The notes below the pieces were generated by a model that worked only from the letters and a program-made list of their open reading frames with translations, had not been told where the DNA came from and did no database searches. Shown here one piece after another: positions 13,624-25,703 of a DNA stretch of 63,473 nucleotides. This stretch comes from Setaria digitata. Lineage: Eukaryota > Nematoda > Chromadorea > Rhabditida > Setariidae. The position numbers were made by a program, and so were the translations under genes. The first letter of the stretch is position 1, and each line of letters opens with the position of its first letter. Where the stretch lies: positions 1 through 63,473 of the forward strand of contig RCAB01000376.1 of NCBI GenBank assembly GCA_003640385.1. Reading direction: 5' to 3'.

Positions 13624-15966
13624 ATGGCTGGAGTATTTTCGGCCACATCATCAGTTTTAACATGCGGCTTGCCTAGGCCAATTGATCATACACCGGACGA
13701 AAATGAATTTCAAATGACAATAGTTCCTTCGACTAAAATCATTTTCATGTAAGGATAAAATGATATCAATATCAAAATGCTGCTTATTGTATGAAAAAAT
13801 GATATGATATGATGCGTGTTCATTTATGGGAATTTTTTGACATATTTGGAAGTGAATTTGCTAAAATTCTTCCTCTTTGATGGATGCTAAATTACTTGTC
13901 CAAAAAAAAAAAAAAAAAAATTCTATCAGAAAATTTTCATATGGAAAAAATTTTTTTTTTTTGCAATTTTCTGATCAAAAAAATCGTCATAATTGTTAAG
14001 CTGTTGTTTGTTTTCTGCTTTTTTTTTTTCTTCTTTTGAAATTACTGAAAGCTAAAATGAAGATTTTCGAGATGAATTTTTTATTATGTAAGTATCATAT
14101 AACTCATTTACATGAATTTAATTATCGAATAATGTGCTTGAGTTAGAATTGATTGAAGCGCTTAATAATTTTTCCAATGAGATAAGATTGAAATTAATCA
14201 AAAAAAAAAAAAAAAAAGTGAGAAAAAAATAACAAAAATTCTACAGGGGCGCAGATATTGGCATTAAACCGATAACATTGAATGTTAGCATTTATAATGA
14301 TACAGCATTGATGCAAGCATTCAAGGTCTAATTTGTTTTTAAAATAAATTTCACTAAACTGAAAGTAGAAATGTAGCAAAAAAAATTTGTTAATTTTATT
14401 TTTTTTTTTTAATTTCTCAGTTTTTGCTATTTTTGTTTATTATTTAAATTTATTCACTGCAAAAATTATCTTGCCTTCTTTACCTCTTTTACCTATGCCA
14501 TTTATATGACAGGCTGTGTAAAAATCACCTAATATTTATATGTATAAAATTATATCGATACTGTAACAAGGGTATAACTAGTAAAATGTATAGTAAGCTG
14601 CAATTTTAAACTGTCACTTATTATAATAGTTAAAAATTAAGCTAATTAAGTTTTATTTCATCTAACTTTATGGCAGTAAATAAAATCAAATATCTATATA
14701 TAGGAACATAAGAATTTTANTCACTTATTATAATAGTTAAAAATTAAGCTAATTAAGTTTTATTTCATCTACCTTTATGGCAGTAAATAAAATCAAATAT
14801 CTATATATAGGAACATAAGAATTTTAAAGTTGCAAGTTAATTACTATTATATTACATGATACGTATAAGGTCATGTTGAACGACTGTAAAAATATACTGT
14901 AAAATACAGTATGCGCCATTTCTGATCGCGATAGAAGCTAACTCGCTTTAATCATAATGCTTTATATCATAAATCAATCATACAAGTAATCGGAAGTATT
15001 GCATTATTAAAGCCATAAGTTAATTAGTTTTGTATGATAAAAATGAAGTCATGTCAGAGTGTGGTAAAAAGTACTGTAATTATACAGTATACTCTGCTTC
15101 ACAAGTGTCAAAAGGCATAATGTTTGATACACTAGGCTGGCTTTATTTTGTTCATAATGGCCCTCGATAAGTGCTAATTTTTTAAAATACTTTGTATTTT
15201 AATAAAATTATGATTAATTACAGGTGAAATGTACAGCAAACAATATGTTTACTATTAGACCATCATATGGAATTATTGCTCCTAACGACAGAAAAGTTCA
15301 TACTAAAATTTAACAAACAATAAAAGCCTTAAATCTGTATATAGTAAAATAGCTGCAAAATGAAATATGCTACTGTATAATTTTACAATTTTCAAATAAT
15401 AATGCAACTAATTTCAGAACATCAAAATAACATTCAAATGGAGGAATGTACCAGTCGATGACTTACATTTTATTTCATTTTATCATATTCATGTTAATCA
15501 AGTAGCATTTGTTATCGTTATTTTTGTTTTTTTTTTTTTTCCTCTCTCATCCTTTTTTTATAATCAGTTATGCAAAAATTGAAATGAAAATTCGAAATGG
15601 AAGGAAAAGAAGAAGGAATAACACTCAAATATTATAATTATATTTTTTAATTAAATAAACCATTTAAACATATATATATATATATAATTTCATATATATT
15701 TCATATAATTTCATATATATATGAAATTTTATTTTATGCGGCATTCTTTTCTTGTTGCGAATAATTTACGCTTTTTTTTTTTCAAATGATTTGCTTATTA
15801 GCAAAAATTACAGGTAACTTGCAATATGAAACCACGGGAAATGTTCGAGAAGTATATTCCTGATGGTGTCAAACGCATTCAGTGCCAATTCAAATATCCC
15901 GATGGTACATCGGTTCATCCAGCGGATCCCAAACCCAGTACAATATATTTTGCAGTAAAACAATGA
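13624..15966 (+). CDS. Major sperm protein (MSP) domain protein
   Basis: Exons: 13624-13748, 14247-14325, 15224-15295, 15418-15501, 15814-15966. All phases close, giving 170 residues. After an N-terminal extension of about 30 residues, the MSP/VAP-type immunoglobulin fold runs from VPSTKIIF through the beta-strand segment LNVSIYNDT, then AFKVKCTANN, the hallmark turn IRPSYGIIAPND, KITFKW, and a C-terminal strand segment. Classical nematode MSPs are about 127 residues, so this is a longer, divergent single-domain relative and not a canonical sperm cytoskeletal MSP. Such proteins can be cytosolic or sperm-associated; the role is not deducible here. AATAAA lies at 16057. Intron 2 contains an N flanked by a ~105-bp direct duplication. 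The gene converges on the SH2 gene. Confidence 0.85.
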
Positions 15967-16648
15967 ACTAATACAGCAGTTAATTGGTCACTGATAAAAC
16001 GATGATTATGTCTAAATTAGTGATAAATATTTCAATATTATAAGCAAAAAACGTTTAATAAAAATGGCAATTTTATAAAATCTTTTTGCAAGCCATCAGT
16101 CACTTACTTATCCCTGATTCTGGAGCATCAGTATCGGAGGATTCTGACATACATAAGTGGAAAAAAATGTTTTTCTTCTTCAAATCACTCATTCTTCTCA
16201 ACATAATTACAGTACTCTATAATCAACTGCCTATTAAGATTCATTCTGAAGTATCAAAAGATTCTGGAATAAAAAAACGAAAAAAAAAAGTTGTGCGATT
16301 TTTTTTTTTGTTTGTAACTTTTGCATTCAGCGCAATATATTTGGCAAAAAAAAAAAAAAATGGCAAATATTTCTTCTCCAAGAAAGCTAAGAATTACTGA
16401 TCTGAATTTTCTTTTTGACAATTTTTTAATTTAATTTTAACTAAAAATTTCAATTTAATTAGAATTAAATTTCTGATTTCTTCAGTTATATCATTTCGTT
16501 TTTGTTTCATTAGTTTATTATTCGAATTTTTTATGAGCAATACAAGTAATAAATACAAGGAAGTGTTCAGTGAATTTGAAATATTTACACATGTGTATAT
16601 GGGTGTGAACAGAAGAATAAATATGAATGTATCAATTTTATCACATTA
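15967..16648. other. Convergent 3' intergenic space
   Basis: This is 0.68 kb between two convergent genes. It holds a poly(A) signal at 16057-16062 for the MSP gene and one copy (16495-16548) of a dispersed ~54-bp repeat. An open frame at 16086-16400 has no ATG at its reported start and consists largely of homopolymer-encoded Phe and Lys, so I do not call it. Confidence 0.5.
16495..16548 (+). repeat. Dispersed ~54-bp repeat, copy 1
   Basis: The segment from TTCGTTTTTGTTTCATT to GAGCAATACAAGTA recurs at 26061-26115 with one substitution and one T-run length change. The flanks differ, so it is a short dispersed element, not part of a larger duplication visible here. Confidence 0.7.
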
Positions 16649-18170
16649 TCATTCTTCCACCGGGAATATTTCTGATTTTCCATTAACTTCATTGATAACA
16701 AATGATTGATAATAGTCCACCAATGCTGCTATTGAACGAAATCTAGAATTTAAGATCTTATAAATTTACAGTTTTTTCTTTTCTTTTATTTTAAAATATG
16801 TTAAAAATTATTCACAACTTATATCTCTCACTGTATTTTTGAAAATTTTTAATTTTATACTTTTTTTTTAGTATAATAAAAATCAATAATTTTCATTTTC
16901 CATTATACAGAATAATATTTGGTATATAAAGAGAGAGAGAAAAAAAAAAAAAAAAATTGCAAAAAATGAAATTTTTCGAGAATTCTCATTAGGAAACATG
17001 AAAATTTAATTATTAATTTAATAAAAAATGAAATTAAATTATACATTGGTTGTTCGGGTCCACGAATACTACTCAAATCCACTTGCCAAAATGTTTCGGT
17101 ACTATGTTGGTACTCTTTGAAACTAAAATTGTACACTGTTCCAGATGAACTCATATATGCTAACATTAGTGGCATTTTAATTGGCATCTAAAAGAATGCA
17201 TTTTAATTTGATAATTAAATATGAAATCTATTGTAGAACTTGAAATAACAAATATTCCTCATAAATTTCAGTAATTTTTAATTTAAATTTTTAAACAGCG
17301 TTTTTCTATTGAAAATTTTTAATTTTTTTTTTCTTTTTTTTTTTTGTATAACAAGCAGATAGATAAATAAATTGATCCATCTATATATAATTGATACTTC
17401 TAGGATTTTTTTTTTTTGAGCTTATTGGCAATTTTAGCAACGTATGCCGGCCGCACTTGTAATGATGGGTAAATTAAATTGGAATATAATAATTTGCTAG
17501 ATGTGCTGCTGCTTACTTGATTGAGTGAATTTATAGATTCAGGCCTCATGTAAAACAAACAAAATTTTCTTGGCCTTAAAATAGAGCGTAAACTTGATAT
17601 CGGCCTAGCACCAACGTAGATATTACTATTGTTTCGTATTTTCGTTGATACACGTGCATGTGATGCATCAGATTGTTTACCTTGGCCTTTAACGTATTCC
17701 TTATTTCTAAAACAAAGAAAGCGTGGAATGATAAACAGTATCCATGTACTGATGATTTACACGTAACACGTGTTATTTGTAAACTAACGTAAAAGTGTCG
17801 CTTTCGTTCATGGTGAAAGCAATCACTCTATCAATCCGGTAAATTACTGTACATGCTGCAATTCACTTCTGTATAAAAAGCAGATAATTCTGTAAACTAA
17901 ATTTGAAATTATATCTACGTATAGATATGCACGTAACACGTGTTATACCTGCACAAACATAAAACATCACTTTCATTTTAGGGAAAAAGAAATCATTCTA
18001 TTTATGTTGTAAATTACTTCACATTCTATGATTGACTTGAATGTGAAATTATACTTTTCACTTTTTCGATTATATTCACGAAAACGTTGTTTACGTTCCC
18101 TATACTCGTTTAACGAATAGCGTCCTTTACACGGACGTGCTGGCCAAGCTACCTGAAAAGAAAATTTAAT

Positions 18171-18203
<33 letters not shown>

Positions 18204-18744
18204 CATGCCATTAGACAACAATTCATATCTTTTAGAGAAGTCATTCTAAACGAAATTATCAATGTTAATCATTAAATTATTGTGCTTATTTTACCCGCCT
18301 AATTAAATCTAATAATGATATATCATTTAATATTCACCAATGTAAAACTGATAAATTAATTATCATAATTGCTTGCAATGAATAAAATCTTATTATCACA
18401 TATGAATAAAATTTGTAATCTGCATCTTTTGTAATAAACTATCGACTGATAACTAATTGATAAGATTATGCAATCAGCTATCTTTACACAAATTAAGAAT
18501 AAAAAAAAAAAAAAAATTTATATATAAAGAATGCAAAATAAAGAACGAAATTTGTTACAGATTAAATAATAAGATCTTTTCCTGAAATTTTTGAAAATAA
18601 AAATCTTTTACTAACTAATCTGATTAATTAATTAAGCTATAATAGCTTACATTAAGAGCTCGATTAACCAAATTACCATGTTCATCTTCGAAAACAGCAT
18701 AACTTGGTGGTGATGGACTACTATCACTTTCTTTATCGTCCTGA

Positions 18745-18777
<33 letters not shown>

Positions 18778-19101
18778 GAAATGATTGCGGTAAAAATTAA
18801 AACAAAAATGTTTCCTCTTTAAAACACAAAAAACGCAAAAAGAAATTAATCAGTAATTAATTTTGAAGCATAGTTTTATCAGTTACAAAATTCTTCATAT
18901 TGTCGTCGAATACTGGAATTTCATTTGTCATTTGAATGAAATAATCAACCGATTGATAAATAATTCATGAAATAAAATGATCAATTCCTGATCAGTATGT
19001 TTTATTTGTATATGAAACTTTTAATTATTTAGAATATAAATGAGAAATTTAATTGAAATTAATAAATTAATCTTGCTCATTCTCTTCATAATTCTTCCTT
19101 T

Positions 19102-19136
<35 letters not shown>

Positions 19137-20639
19137 GCTAAATCAACACTATTCTAATAAAATAGTCTAATAAAATTTTCAAGAGAAAGAGAGAGGGAGA
19201 AAAAAAATAATAATAAAAAGAGAAATGAAATTTTAAACGGAAGTGAAAAATTTGTATGAGATGGGCAAAAAAGGAAAGAAAAAAACTTTACTTTTATAAA
19301 AATGAGGAGAGGAAATTAAAAGTTACTAAATTCTACATCTCTCATTTATTTTTTTAAATTTTTTTTTTTTTTCTTTTCTTCAGCAGATTATTTGCTTCTA
19401 AATTTTTCTTTCTTTTCTATTTTTTTTTCTTTTTTTTTTTTAATTCTTTCATCGTTAACTTTTAATTTTCATTTCTTACGAGCAATTAATTTTAATCAAC
19501 CATTTTTGATTGGTTTTGAAAATGCCAAGCGTTATTTCAATTTCAATTTATCCATTTCACTATCACATTTGCCTAAATGATAACTAATTTGTCAATACAA
19601 ATCGAGCATATTAACAACAGATGCAAAATGAGAAATTCAAAATTACTCTGTTAATTATATTTTTGAAAAAAAGAAAAAAAAAGTTATTACCAAAATCAAA
19701 TTTTTTTTCTTCTTTTAAATTTTCATTTTGCTCCCTTTCTTTTTATTATTTAAAAAAAAAAAAAAAACAAATATCCTTTTATTTTTGTGTAATGCTGAAT
19801 ATTTTATTGAGCCAAAATTTAACAAATCGCTTTCATATCCTAAGCTTTTTTTTTCTTTTTTTTTTTAACTTTTCATTTTTCTAGAAATTAACTGAAGTCG
19901 TTTGTTAAATTAAAATTTAACAATTTTATGAAACCTCATTTCAGTATATCTCGGTCATGTTCTGGACTATTAAAATCTTTTTAAAAATTGATTAAAATTA
20001 CCAAAAAAAAAAATTAAAATTAACGATTTTATGAAGCCACATTTTAATGTATCTCGGTCATGCCCCGAAATATTGAAACTTTTTATTTTCCATTTTTCTT
20101 TTTTCAAATTTATTAAGGTCATTTAAACAGAAATAATTAAAATTAACCATTTTACGAAGCCACAAATCAGCATATTTCAGTCATGTTCCTGAAATAACAA
20201 ACTTTTTTTACTTTTTATGCATCTCTCATTTTTATTTAGTTATTTATCTTCTTGGAATTAATCAAAATTATTAAAGCAAGAAAAAATTTCCAATTAACTT
20301 TTGCATTTTGAAGTTGCATTACATTTTAGACATCATAATTATAACCTAATATATTTCTACCTCATTTTCTTATTTGTTTTTTTTTAACTTATTTAGTGTA
20401 TTTATTTATCACCTATCAGTAACGATCGTTCCAATCATCATCATCATCATCATTATTATTACTATCATCATCATTATTATTACTATCATCATCATTATTA
20501 TTATCATCATTATCATCATCATATAATTTTACTAAATTTAGTGAAATAATTATTGAAACATTTCTCTACATCCGTTTACAGCTATGACCATATAAGTAAC
20601 TGTGTCGATGCTCGATAAGTGGATTTCATTAAAATCCAT
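16649..20639 (-). CDS. SH2-domain adaptor protein
   Basis: Minus-strand exons in transcript order: possible first exon 20639-20580 (start MDFNEIHL), 18740-18651, 18152-18018, 17706 or 17699-17517, 17187-17045, 16742-16649 (stop). The N-terminal half is charged (DDKESDSS, RERKQRFREYNRK). The C-terminal half reads as an SH2 domain. A helix A region (IYVGARPISSLRSIL) is followed by FYMRPES, in which Arg occupies the FLVR phosphotyrosine-binding position. Then come strands LAYMSSSGTVYNFSF and a closing FRSIAALVDYYQSF, the usual F-x-S-I/L-x-x-LV-x-x-Y ending. Length is about 235 residues and no catalytic domain is present, so an adaptor role in tyrosine-kinase signalling is inferred. The acceptor of the fourth exon is ambiguous: the strong TTTTAG is out of phase, but an AG seven bases later is in phase. 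Confidence 0.75.
17760..18040. repeat. Diverged tandem duplication across an exon-intron border
   Basis: Two ~170-bp copies lie at about 17760-17900 and 17930-18040. Both begin with ACGTAACACGTGTTAT (a CACGTG E-box palindrome) and share, in order, an ACTTTC core, AAATCATTCTAT-like and TAAATTACTxxACAT segments. The second copy includes the end and donor site of the SH2 exon 18152-18018, so the first copy is an intronic relic of that donor region. Confidence 0.6.
18741..20579. other. Putative long first intron of the SH2 gene
   Basis: This holds poly-T tracts and no coding-like exon. Around 19915-20190, three degenerate ~100-bp copies recur, each with AAAATTAAC-xx-TTTTATGAAGCC-xx-CATTT-AGTATATCTCGGTCATGTTC-type sequence. 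At 20437-20522 is an ATC/ATT trinucleotide array. Confidence 0.45.
20437..20522. repeat. ATC/ATT trinucleotide microsatellite
   Basis: ATCATCATC blocks alternate with ATTATTATTACT in a higher-order unit of about 24 bp repeated three times. Confidence 0.85.
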
Positions 20640-23266
20640 CAAATGGGCCTATAAATTTCGATTCAGTTCAGTGGTTTGAAGAGAAATGAAATGATGATGA
20701 TTCAGATGGAATGGGATGAATCTCTTCTCGATTAACTAATTCTGATCAGTTAAAATTCTTCTTTCTTAAAAATATTTCCATTAATTTTTTTTTTTTTTTT
20801 TTTCATTAGAAGCTGATTTTTATTTTGGTTTTTTTTTTTTTCATTCGTTTCTTATAAGAAAATTTTTTTTTTTTTTTTAGTTTTCCTCGTTCATTTTTTT
20901 TTTCTTTTTGTATTTTTGTATTTTTGAAAAGAAGAAAAAAGGAGAAGAGAATGTGAATAATTTATTCTTAATTGCATTCAAAATTTAGCATTTCATCGAA
21001 ACATCACTGAAATCAATTTTTGCTTAAAATTTTTGCATCGCAAACATTTTTTTTTTTTTTTTTTCTGAAAACCATTTCCTTAAGTTATTTCTAAAAAATG
21101 CAGCGAATGAATAAAAATTTGTTAACTTCGCCCGAAATATAAAAAAAAAAAAAAAAAGAAAAATTCTCATTTTTGGTATGGAATGCATTTAAAGTGAGTA
21201 AATGTAAAGTTATGCTTTTTCAATTTATCTATTCATTGAAATTTATATATCCGTACTTTTTATTTAGTTGTTTAATTTATTTTTTGTTTTTAGATAAATA
21301 AAAAAAAAAAAAAAATGCCCATCGAGGAAGATAAATAGTATAATAAAATGTATGTATAGCTTTTTTTTCTTTTCTTTTTTTTTTTTTTTTTTTGCTGCTA
21401 ATTTTATATCAAATCACTGAAGGAAATTTCATTTTGAAATAGATTCATTAGAAAATTAATGAAAAAAATTGGTGAGAAATTTAGAAACAAAATTTCATTT
21501 AAGTATAAATCAAAATTATAAATCAGGTGAAAAATTATGTTTTTTTTTTTTTCTTTCTTTTTCTTTTTTCTTTCGAATGCTCTTAATAATAATACTTAAT
21601 CATAATGTACTCTTAACTAGAACGAAATTTGACCTGTTAAAATAGCAGCTTGTCAAAAATCAACGGCATGGCTTAAATTTTATTTGTAATACAAAAGTTA
21701 ATGATAAGAAGAGAATATTTTGAAATAGGAAAAATTCCATCCCAAAGTTGCTTTTCGCTTCTTCTTTCAATCATCATATTAGCATAAAATTCTGTCCGAG
21801 CACTTTACTAAAAAAAAAAAAAAAGAATTGGAAAAAGGAATTCATAAATGAATAAAATGACTAGTAAAAAGGATTAAAAAAAAAAAAAAAAAAGAAAAAA
21901 GAAAAGAAAGACTTGGCATTCATTCGATGGCATATAAAATATATTCAGCTGATGCCATCAAGTATAATCTGTCCTTTAGATGAATCGATTGATGATTTTT
22001 TTTTTTTTCTAATTCAGATGCATCAGTCGAATCTCTTGATTCTGATGCATCACTCGAATCTCTCGATTCTGATGTATCACTCGAATTTTTCAATTCTGAT
22101 GCATTTTTCGAAGTTTTTTGATTCAGATGCATCATTCGAAATCTTCTAATTCAGATGCATTTCCCATGCCACATGATACTGGCTACATATGTTTTGAGAA
22201 CTGTAAAAAAGTATATCCAGAAATTACTTCACCAAATTTAACAAATAGATGAGATGTTGAAGGAGAAGTATTGGAATGAAACATTTCGATAGTTAAACAC
22301 ACAGATGTGTCTAATTACTATAACACATCTAGCAACGAATACACACACAAAGAGACACATCCATCAAACAGCAATTAATGGTTTAGGTCACGTTATGTTA
22401 AGTGGACTGATATGAGTTAGGTCACATTGGTTAATTGGATTTGATTGGTTTAGGTTACGTTGATCGAACATACACTGTAATTGCTAAAGTTATTCAGAGC
22501 AGAGTAGGAATTGTGTTATATTGAGATTTATCTTTTTCTTTTTTTTGCTTCTCGTTTGTCTCATATTTGTTTATTTCATCGATATTGCGTCTATAATGTC
22601 GAATAGTTACTTCGTTTAATGGCATAATATGGAAGAATTATTTTAACAATGCGTAGAATCCTGATTGATGATATCCTTTCAGGTGTAACTTTTGCTCCAC
22701 AGCTAATCACATTTCTCGTCATTTAATCCGGCCATATAATTAATGCGATAATTAATCTGCTTGAGGCTAACTTCATTTCATCTAAATTTCACATTGTTTC
22801 ACTTGAATTTTACTTTGAACATTATTTCACTTAATTTTATCTTATTTTACTTTGTCTATATCATATCAGGAACTTTCTTCTTCTTCTTCTTCTTCTTTTT
22901 TTAAGATTATTAGATCAGAAGAAAAACAAGTAGTCTTTTTCAATTAACTTCATATGGCATGAGGATTAAGTTTTCATCGAATTTTTATGAAATCTTTTTT
23001 CCATTACGGAAATATATATTATTCAGTTAATCATTTCTTTCTTTCTTCTTCTTTTTTTTTTTTTTTTTGTATGAGCAAATAAATTATCCATTTTGATTTG
23101 CCTAAAAGAAGGGAAATAAAAAATTTCTGTAAGTGATAAGTGTAAATTAAAATGAATGAGTTCATTCATACAATAGAGAAAGATAGTTTTGAGTAAGTTA
23201 TATTAAAATTTTAAAATATTTTTCTAAAAATTACATTAATCTTTTTTAATTTGAATAAGACATTCT
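20640..23266. other. Divergent intergenic region
   Basis: This lies between the divergent SH2 and lysine-rich-protein genes. It has many poly-A/T runs, a CTT microsatellite (about 22878-22897) and the ~30-bp tandem array at 22010-22165. A short T/G-rich stretch near 22380-22460 repeats GGTTxAGGTxACGTT-like sequence three times with about 30-40 bp spacing. I found no gene. Confidence 0.45.
22010..22165. repeat. ~30-bp tandem array, potentially encoding SDASES repeats
   Basis: Five to six copies of a ~30-bp unit built around GATTCTGATGCATCACTCGAATCTC. The period is a multiple of three, and on the minus strand one frame reads (S/N)DASESRDS-like decapeptides. The frame is entered and left through poly-A/T runs and stops, so there is no supported exon. 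It may be a non-coding minisatellite. Confidence 0.7.
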
Positions 23267-25703
23267 ATGTATTTTCTTAACAGGGATATTTACGCAGCTA
23301 TAGGCTTGCCTTTAAGATGTATTAGAAAAGGTATTAAATTGCTCGATAGTATCGCTTCATTTTCAGGTGGCGTTGCAGATAGAACAAATAGTGTGAAGAA
23401 AATTACGAAGAATTTATTATACAGGATGATATCATTACTTTTACAACAGGTAGATATAAAATACCACGAGAAATATCCTGTACGGTAAATAAGCTTTTAA
23501 GTTAGGCAGTTTATTTTCATATTAAAATTGTTTTTGATTTTACTGATATTCATATTTTATCAATTTAGAAGCGATGCTTCATAAAGAATGATGAATTTTT
23601 ATGGGTTAAATGCCTTCTTAACTCTATCATCTTACGACGTTATGAATAATAGAATAATAAAAAGTATATATTAATGAATTTTTTTTTTTTTTTTTTTGAA
23701 TTCATCATTTAGTGAGACTATTTCGACAGGAACTGATAGCTTTTTTTGAAGAAGCTTTGATTTTTCTATTTTATTCTTTCTTCTTTTCATTCATTTTGCT
23801 CATTATCTTGTTGTGTAATGTATAGTAAAGAATGTTTTCAGGTAGCCTATTTTTATTCTAATTTCTCTGTTTAATCGTTTCATTGCTATCTTTTCAACAT
23901 GAAATCTTTCCTCCTAATTCTTACTTTTTTTATCAATGCGTAAATTAGTCATTGCAACAATTTGAAATATTGGCCCATTTTAATGTATCCTTTGGATGAT
24001 TAATATGAAACTTTGTTATTGTGGGAAACTGAAAATTTTGCTAAATTGACTTCATCTTCATTTCAACTTATATTTTTTTTTCCTCTTAATTGAGACGATT
24101 TTTTTTTTTCTTCGCCTCAAAATTGTTTAGAATTTTTACTGGTCAAAAATGCAACCATTTCGATGAATTTTTTCTTCAAATTAAAAAATAAATATTCTTT
24201 TATTACTATAAAGCAAAGATATTTCTTGCAATCATCATCTTTTTTTGTTTTGTTTTTTTTTTTTTTTTTAATTTCAGAAATCCTGATTTTGTAAATCGGC
24301 TTAACACAAAGGTGCTAAGATAATGATTATAACTATCATATAGTTTGATTGAGATTGTTTGAGGGTAAACGATACATCTAATTAGCTATCATCTATTTTA
24401 ATGTGCCATAATGTAATTTCTCATCTTCCAATTTCAGCTATAATTACATTGTCGCAATGGTTTGAAAGAAGATTCTATTTTTACTATTTTACTCATTTTA
24501 TTACTCGTCTTTATCTTCTTTCTTTATTCCATTTTGTTTTTTTTTTTTTAAGTTTATTTATTTTTTGGAATGTAATTCAAGTGACATTACTTCGTCTCGA
24601 ACTCTTGCATCAAAAAAAAAAAGAACGAAAAGCATAAGTTCAAAATTTGAATATATGTATTGAAATCGACTGATATTATTGCTCTAATAATAATGAAACA
24701 TTATCTGTTTTTATTTAAATTATTCATTTATTTTAATCTGTCAGTCATTTGCAGTATTTGAATTCATCACGATCAGTGTATTCGAGTTTGCGAATATTTT
24801 GTCACAGTTTGGCTGTTAGCACTCTAGTAGGTACCATCATTTTACGCTTTGGATTTGTGGATTTGGAATATTTTGCTGTTGAGATTGTAATGGCTCTGGG
24901 TAGTAAGTATGTTTTTATTTTATTACTTTTTTTTTTTTTTTTCACTCATATATTCTTATTTGATATATTTTAATTGAATATTAACATTAAAGAGAGTTGA
25001 AAATTTAAATTATATGTTGATCAAATTCTAACGGAAATTAATTGTCAGTTATAAAAGATCTCCAGATATATACGTTACTTCATTGTTCAGTAAGTTCCAA
25101 ATTCATATAAAAGTTTCACTGACATATAATAACAGGGTTAGCCATTTTTTTTTGCAGGAGTAAGAAGAAAAAAGGATTGGTAGCTACCTTAAGTCATAAG
25201 ACAGTCAAAAAGGTGCAATCATCTTTATGGCAAACATTGGAAACAAAAACTAAAAAAACAAGCTTATCAAAATCTTCCAAGGTAGCATTATTTTTGCGTA
25301 AATAATTAGTAATATGTGTTATTTATGATATGAATTTAATAGAAATATGCTAGACTATTTATTCTTTTATAAAAACCAGGAGGAAAAAAAAAAAAAAAAA
25401 AAAAGAAGCCTATGAAACTACAAATGACCGCACAGGTATGAAAGTATAAGAATAATGTTGCATTATATTTAGAAGAAAATTAATTAAATATATACGATAT
25501 GTTTCGAGAGAGGAATTCAGAGCTTAAGGAAATTTTCATTCATTGAAACTTTATCAGAAATATTGATTATAAATTCGTTTAAATCCTATTAATTAGTTTC
25601 ATCAAATTTTAGAAGACAAAAAAAAAAAAAAAAACAGTTTAAACAGAAGCTGATGAGTGAGATCAGTGGAGGTGCTAAATTGCTAAGTCGCGGGAAATTT
25701 TAA
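23267..25703 (+). CDS. Unrecognised basic, lysine-rich protein
   Basis: Exons 23267-23449, 24755-24906 and 25158-25281 join in phase; the third is reached through an AA|GTATGT donor. Two further exons around 25380-25435 and 25613-25703 carry long poly-A runs that encode Lys stretches and break frame continuity by one base each. The likely cause is homopolymer length error, so the 3' end is uncertain. The N-terminal half is hydrophobic and helical (LLYRMISLLLQQ, SLAVSTLVGTIILRFGF), and the second half is strongly basic (KKKKG, KTKKTSLSKSSK). The protein ends in a short tail with QFKQKLMSEI. The basic tail suggests a nucleolar or RNA-associated protein, but I recognise no domain. The start ATG is preceded by an in-frame TGA. 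Confidence 0.5.

Noticed and set aside
16086..16400. Plus-strand open frame of 104 codons after the MSP gene
   Set aside because: It has no ATG at its start, is mostly homopolymer Phe/Lys, and lies in a convergent 3' region.
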